Below, piece by piece: positions 5,017 through 7,689 of a DNA stretch of 7,689 nucleotides. Under the pieces are notes generated by a model. That model ran no database searches. It was not told where the DNA came from and was given only the letters and a program-made list of their open reading frames with translations. This DNA is from Acidobacteria bacterium UBA6911 (GTDB lineage Bacteria > Acidobacteriota > UBA6911), in contig DKBB01000400.1 in assembly GCA_002451015.1 (NCBI GenBank), positions 414 through 8,102 on the forward strand, given 5' to 3'. The translations under genes were made by a program, and so were the position numbers. Within the stretch, counting starts at the first letter, position 1. Each line of letters opens with the position of its first letter.

Positions 5017-5262
5017 ATGAGACCATGCTCAGACAAAGGCCTCTACTTCCATATCCAGGATCTCATTGTCCATCCGGATTTTCAAAACAAGGGAATCGGA
5101 AGAAAAATTATGGGAATGCTCAAAGGTAATATTGAAGACAACACAAAGCCGGGAGCTTTTATAGCATTGATGGCTGCCAAGGGATTAGAGGGATATTATA
5201 AGGAATTTGGTTTCCAACCGCGACCCAAGGACAGACCGGGAATGTTTTATATTAAGCAGTGA
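5017..5262 (+). pseudogene. GNAT-family N-acetyltransferase, N-terminal half missing
   Basis: The 81-residue frame carries the acetyl-CoA-binding core of a GNAT enzyme: LYFHIQDLIVHPDFQNKGIG is strand 4 plus the Q..GIG pyrophosphate loop (motif A), and GLEGYYKEFGF plus RPGMF is motif B. Relatives, from memory, run to about 135-140 residues and have roughly 55-60 residues before the GLYF.IQD segment that hold the substrate side. Here those are absent, and the six residues before it (MRPCSD) look like filler. The frame begins directly after the previous gene's TAA with no ribosome binding site, so translation would need reinitiation. It was probably produced by a deletion that fused two cassettes and removed the palindrome between them. 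It is unlikely to be active. Confidence 0.72.
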
Positions 5263-5266
5263 ATTT

Positions 5267-5336
5267 GTGTAACCTCTGGCTGGAGAGGGATGTGTCAAAA
5301 AACATGCCGCACCACTGCCAGCCCGCAATTTTAGGC
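5267..5336 (+). other. attC-like recombination site 10
   Basis: GTGTAAC (5267-5273) is a possible R''. TGGCTGG (5277-5283) pairs with CCAGCCC (5318-5324) except at the last position. The right end TTTAGGC (5330-5336) is one base from the classical R' GTTAGGC, preceded by the spacer GCAAT. The site lies five bases after the GNAT stop, where a cassette end is expected. Confidence 0.48.
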
Positions 5337-5374
5337 AACGCACGAAAAGGAAAACAGCTTTTAAAGAAAATACT

Positions 5375-5815
5375 ATATATCTAGACAAATATTTCGAAGT
5401 CATCCGCCCGGTTCCAGCTTTAAATAGAAGGGATGATGGGGGACATTTAATACTCATTAAGAAAGAGAAAGTCCATGATCGATCCGATATGACCTGGCAG
5501 GGAGCCATTGATTTTAAGAGGATATCGCTGGCTGTTGGAAAGGCAATACATGAGGTGCTGGATGTCGAAAGAATGAATGGCGCGGATCTTGGGAATCGGG
5601 GACTTGATGATCTCGGGGGAGCATACAAGCACCTTCATTTTTGGGGGAGAACAAGAGGCTAAATACACCAAATGAGCGGGCAGTGCATGGTGCTATTCCC
5701 AAAAAACCATCTGATATATAAAGGCCATCTCAAGCACTTCAATCCAGAAGAGATAGTGGATATTCCAGCGGAAACCAAGCATGTCAAAATGGCCGAGTTG
5801 GCTGGAATTGAATAA
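5375..5815 (+). pseudogene. HIT-like protein interrupted by one in-frame TAA and lacking a normal start
   Basis: One frame stays open for about 146 codons except for a TAA at 5660-5662. Before the stop it reads EVIRPVPALNRRDDGGHLI, VHDRSDMTWQGAIDF, GNRG and AYKHLHFWGRTRG. After it come IHQMSGQCMVLFPK and LKHFNPEEI, to TAA 5813-5815. RPVPAL.R.DGGHLI, YKHLHFWGR and FPK fit a subgroup of histidine-triad (HIT) proteins, nucleotide-binding hydrolases or transferases, in which the third histidine is replaced by an aromatic residue (H86, H88, W90 here). The stop stands where Lys (AAA) would be natural. No ATG, GTG or TTG lies at the expected N-terminus; ATA 5375 after AAAGAA suggests an ATG lost by mutation. 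The gene is therefore doubly damaged. Overlapping minus-strand frames are shadows. Confidence 0.72.
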
Positions 5816-5870
5816 TTGCTGCTGAACACAGGCCCCAGGTGACCATCGGCAGCCGAGCTCCGCCATTATG
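5816..5870 (+). other. Weak attC-like palindrome 11
   Basis: GCTGC (5818-5822) can pair with GCAGC (5849-5853), and ATAAT next to the HIT gene's stop with ATTAT (5865-5869). Spacing is unequal and no GTTRRRY box is present. It is listed because it sits exactly where the other cassettes carry their attC-like sites. Confidence 0.22.
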
Positions 5871-5889
5871 CTCTTTAAGGATCATGAAT

Positions 5890-6378
5890 ATGACATTTCT
5901 TAATCGTTTAGCCGGTCTGATATTTGTAATGGTCTGTGCCTGCAACGCCCACGCGGGACTGCTTGAGGAGACTTGCAGCATTGTCTACGAAAAACTGGGT
6001 TCCGGGCCGTATGAGATTCTGACGGAATCAACCCGGACTTTTACTGACGATGACGAGAACTACCACGGCTGTGTTATTCGTCTTTCGGGAAACGCAAAAA
6101 AAGTGACGGGCACTCAGCGCCCCGATGGTCTCTTTGGCCGGCCCCTGCCTTATTGCCCTGACGGCAACCTTCCCGATGATCTTCCCCATGGTTTTTTCAA
6201 TGAAGATGGATGGTGTGCCGACAAAATGGCGGATGGGCCCGACGGCACGTCTTACAGGGCTTTCAGGGATAACGTTTTTTGCGTGGTCGAAGGCCATTGG
6301 GATGGTGGCGACGACAGTGATCCGGAATATGTGCCGTCGCCTCGATACGAAGTAATTGTAAAGTGCGCAAACAGATAA
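5890..6378 (+). CDS. Secreted Cys-rich protein of unknown function
   Basis: The protein starts with a signal peptide, MTFLNRLAGLIFVMVCACNA then HA, with a likely cut before Gly23. The mature part of about 140 residues has six cysteines (in EETCS, HGCV, PYCP, GWCAD, VFCVV, VKCAN), an even number that suggests disulfide bonds in the periplasm or outside the cell. It is acidic, with DDDEN and DGGDDSDPE stretches. I do not recognise the family. ATG 5890 is preferred because AAGGA (5877-5881) lies eight bases before it; ATG 5884 is only two bases from that site, and a start at 5839 would add a stretch that looks non-coding. It stands alone between two cassette-end palindromes. Confidence 0.75.
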   Translation: MTFLNRLAGLIFVMVCACNAHAGLLEETCSIVYEKLGSGPYEILTESTRTFTDDDENYHGCVIRLSGNAKKVTGTQRPDGLFGRPLPYCPDGNLPDDLPHGFFNEDGWCADKMADGPDGTSYRAFRDNVFCVVEGHWDGGDDSDPEYVPSPRYEVIVKCANR

Positions 6379-6379
6379 A

Positions 6380-6437
6380 GTTCATGACAATTCGCTCCTT
6401 CGGACTCGCGGCGCAGGCACACCATTTGCGGTTGAAC
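6380..6437 (+). other. attC-like recombination site 12
   Basis: The right box GTTGAAC (6431-6437) matches the GTTRRRY consensus exactly, the only site here that does. The left box GTTCATGAC (6380-6388) is its inverted copy GTTCAAC with two extra bases. The interior begins with CAATTCGC and contains small GC-rich stems. The site follows the gene's stop by one base and precedes the next ribosome binding site by about 12 bases. Confidence 0.5.
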
Positions 6438-6462
6438 TCAGCTGTCGGCAAGGAAAATATTA

Positions 6463-6876
6463 ATGAACATGATTGGGAAATGCGGCGATAACTGCGAACA
6501 CTGCCCTCGCTATATGGCAACGCAGAATGGCGGGAAGAACAAGTTGGAAAAGGTGAAGGCATTATGGGTTCGCCTTGGATTAAGGGATCCGGATTTTCCG
6601 GCTGAAGATTTGGCATGTCACGGCTGTATGCCGGAAAACAAATGCGCGCATACGGAGCTTCGTGCCTGTGTCCGTGCAAAAGACTTTGAAAATTGTGGTT
6701 TGTGTCAGGAGTATCCCTGCAGGCTTATCAGCATCGCGTTCGACAAGTCTGAAAAATTAAAATCTCATGCAAAAAGGATCTGCACCAAAGAAGAAGTGGA
6801 AATACTTCATAAGGCGTTCTTTTCGAAAAAGGAATATTTCGATCGGATCCATAGGAAAAATCGAAAAAAGTCATGA
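6463..6876 (+). CDS. DUF3795-type Cys-rich protein
   Basis: The 137-residue protein opens MNMIGKCGDNCEHCPRYMAT, the characteristic CG..C..CP.Y start of DUF3795 proteins, which are common in anaerobic and environmental bacteria and archaea. Ten cysteines fall in groups: 7, 11 and 14; 52, 55 and 61 (ACHGCMPENKC); 69; then 78, 81 and 86 (NCGLCQEYPC). They probably bind metal or an iron-sulfur cluster; the function is not established. The C-terminal part is basic and helical (HRKNRKKS). AAGGA at 6449-6453 supports ATG 6463; ATG 6469 is also possible. It is the last + strand gene before the strand switch, and faces the Lon-like gene tail to tail. Confidence 0.85.
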   Translation: MNMIGKCGDNCEHCPRYMATQNGGKNKLEKVKALWVRLGLRDPDFPAEDLACHGCMPENKCAHTELRACVRAKDFENCGLCQEYPCRLISIAFDKSEKLKSHAKRICTKEEVEILHKAFFSKKEYFDRIHRKNRKKS

Positions 6877-6917
6877 CAGTTTACTGTTGCCGCCAACCTG
6901 TTTCCGTTCACGATTTG

Positions 6918-6949
6918 CAGTCCCCGTGTCGGATGAATGCGGGCTAGTG
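6918..6949. other. Hairpin at the array/chromosome boundary
   Basis: CAGTCCCCG (6918-6926) pairs with CGGGCTAGTG (6940-6949) with one bulge. It may be the last, decayed attC-like site (the GCTAGTG at its right end recalls the GCTAGGC at 525-531) or a stem between the convergent DUF3795 and Lon-like genes. There is no T-run in either direction, so it is not a clear intrinsic terminator. An ACAGT-tt-ACTGT stem lies just after the DUF3795 stop, near 6877-6890. Confidence 0.35.
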
Positions 6950-6963
6950 GAAGGAGATAACAA

Positions 6964-7689
6964 TTATGGGATTTTCTCCTCGTGGCCGAATTTCCGAAGG
7001 CCTTCGGCAAATTGCTGCAGGCGTCTCTCTACCTGGTGGTTTATCGTGTCTTCGGGATAGGAACCGTTGATACGCTCTCCGGCCGGTCTGCCCGTAAGGA
7101 TTTCAATCCCCTGGTCGATCGTTTCAATTGCATAGATATGAAACCGGCCGGCGGCGACGGCATCTACAACGTCACTGCGAAGCATCAGGTTCCTAACATT
7201 CTGAACAGGAATCATAACGCCCTGATCCCCGGTCAAATCCAATGTCCTGCATAAATCGTAAAAACCCTCAATTTTATGGTTCACACCGCCGATAGGCTGG
7301 ATCCGTCCGTTCTGGTCGACGGAACCCGTCACGGCGATTCCCTGCCGGATCGGCAGATTCGCCAGGCTCGAAAGCAGGGCGTAAAGTTCGGTCGAAGAAG
7401 CGCTGTCTCCGTCGATGCCGTCATAGGACTGTTCGAAACAAAGACTGGCGGCCAAAGCCAGCGGATGTTTTTGAGCATACTTCGCTCCCAGGTAGCCGCT
7501 TAGAATGAGTACGCCTTTATCGTAAATCTTGCCGCTCATCTTCGCTTCCCGCTCGATATCCACAACCCCGTTTCTGCCCATGTAGGTTTTCGCCGTAATT
7601 CGGGATGGTTTTCCGAAACGGATATCACCGAGATCGATCACGGCCAGGCCGTTGACCTGGCCGATGACTTCACCCTCCACGTCAATCAT
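6964..7689 (-). CDS. Lon-like ATP-dependent protease, C-terminal proteolytic part (partial)
   Basis: The reverse-strand frame is open to the window's right edge and gives 241 residues of a Lon (S16) protease domain. The catalytic serine is in DGIDGDSASSTELYALLS (Ser96 of the visible part) and the lysine in GGVNHKIEGF (Lys139), with TGSVDQNGRIQPIGG between them. IDVEGEVIGQVNGLAVIDLG and FGKPSRITAKTYMG at the visible start, and EILTGRPAGE plus QVERRLQQFAE at the end, are typical of the Lon-related AAA_32 type (often called LonB-like) found in Proteobacteria and Desulfobacterota. The AAA+ ATPase half lies beyond the window. The C-terminus looks complete. The enzyme degrades damaged or regulatory proteins using ATP. 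The gene is probably ordinary chromosome next to the array. Confidence 0.92.
   Translation of the reverse strand: MIDVEGEVIGQVNGLAVIDLGDIRFGKPSRITAKTYMGRNGVVDIEREAKMSGKIYDKGVLILSGYLGAKYAQKHPLALAASLCFEQSYDGIDGDSASSTELYALLSSLANLPIRQGIAVTGSVDQNGRIQPIGGVNHKIEGFYDLCRTLDLTGDQGVMIPVQNVRNLMLRSDVVDAVAAGRFHIYAIETIDQGIEILTGRPAGERINGSYPEDTINHQVERRLQQFAEGLRKFGHEEKIP

Larger units (their letters stand above)
1..6945 (+). mobile_element. Probable integron gene-cassette array (distal part)
   Basis: About fourteen short genes and gene remnants all read on the + strand. Most are followed by an imperfect palindrome with attC layout, and most have their own Shine-Dalgarno sequence. The genes belong to unrelated families (HAD, methyltransferase, SnoaL-like, GNAT, HIT, DUF3795, antitoxin stub, secreted unknowns) and their base composition swings from AT-rich (171-449, 3253-3534) to GC-richer (550-1191, 2544-3173). 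This combination is characteristic of chromosomal integrons. The strand switches only at the Lon-like gene, which looks like flanking chromosome. No integrase or attI is in the window, so the assignment is inferred. The alternative is an ordinary genomic island with palindromic spacers. Confidence 0.68.

Noticed and set aside
5185..5628. Minus-strand frame of 147 codons
   Set aside because: It lies opposite the HIT-like gene and attC-like site 10, with a composition typical of an antisense shadow; the + strand carries recognisable HIT motifs.
1483..5662. Altered genetic code to explain the internal stops
   Set aside because: The three stops are TAG, TGA and TAA, and TAA and TGA clearly end other intact genes in the window.
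1..7689. tRNA or rRNA genes, CRISPR array, insertion-sequence transposase
   Set aside because: No cloverleaf, no regularly spaced identical repeats and no transposase motifs were seen on either strand.

Overview
The window looks like the distal part of a chromosomal integron-type cassette array that abuts a housekeeping gene. Between bases 1 and about 6945, every gene or gene remnant lies on the + strand, usually with its own Shine-Dalgarno sequence. Most are separated by 50-135 bp stretches that fold into imperfect palindromes with the layout of attC recombination sites: outer R''/R' boxes, inner L''/L' arms and unpaired bases. At four of these sites the upstream gene's TAA stop sits inside the R'' box. 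The genes are unrelated to each other and differ visibly in base composition, as expected for cassettes of different origin. No integrase gene (intI) or attI site is in view, so the integron reading rests on architecture and is an inference.

Layout. 1-99: end of an unknown gene. 171-449: small Cys-rich protein. 550-1191: HAD-family hydrolase. 1312-1725: small protein of the GTWKLN type, interrupted by TAG. 1837-2274: secreted unknown protein. 2370-2547: operator, promoter and a stub of a ribbon-helix-helix type antitoxin. 2544-3173: TehB-like SAM methyltransferase overlapping the stub by ATGA. 3253-3534: membrane plus zinc-ribbon protein, interrupted by TGA. 3692-4231: lipoprotein. 4307-4729: SnoaL/NTF2-like protein. 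4795-5016: small two-helix membrane protein. 5017-5262: N-terminally truncated GNAT acetyltransferase. 5375-5815: HIT-like protein interrupted by TAA. 5890-6378: secreted Cys-rich protein. 6463-6876: DUF3795-type Cys-rich protein. 6964-7689 (- strand): C-terminal protease part of a Lon-like ATP-dependent protease, running off the right edge.

The genes do not form one pathway. They are typical integron cargo: small enzymes, secreted or membrane proteins of unknown role, and a toxin-antitoxin remnant. The notable theme is decay. Three genes that are absent from a simple ORF scan are otherwise intact reading frames broken by exactly one nonsense codon (one TAG, one TGA, one TAA). A fourth has lost its N-terminal half and a fifth is an antitoxin stub. 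This suggests cassettes far from the promoter decaying without selection, although readthrough has not been excluded.

Organism: a Gram-negative bacterium (Sec signal peptides, a lipobox lipoprotein, a Lon-like protease of a type common in Proteobacteria and Desulfobacterota). Environmental Desulfobacterota is my best guess, with low confidence.
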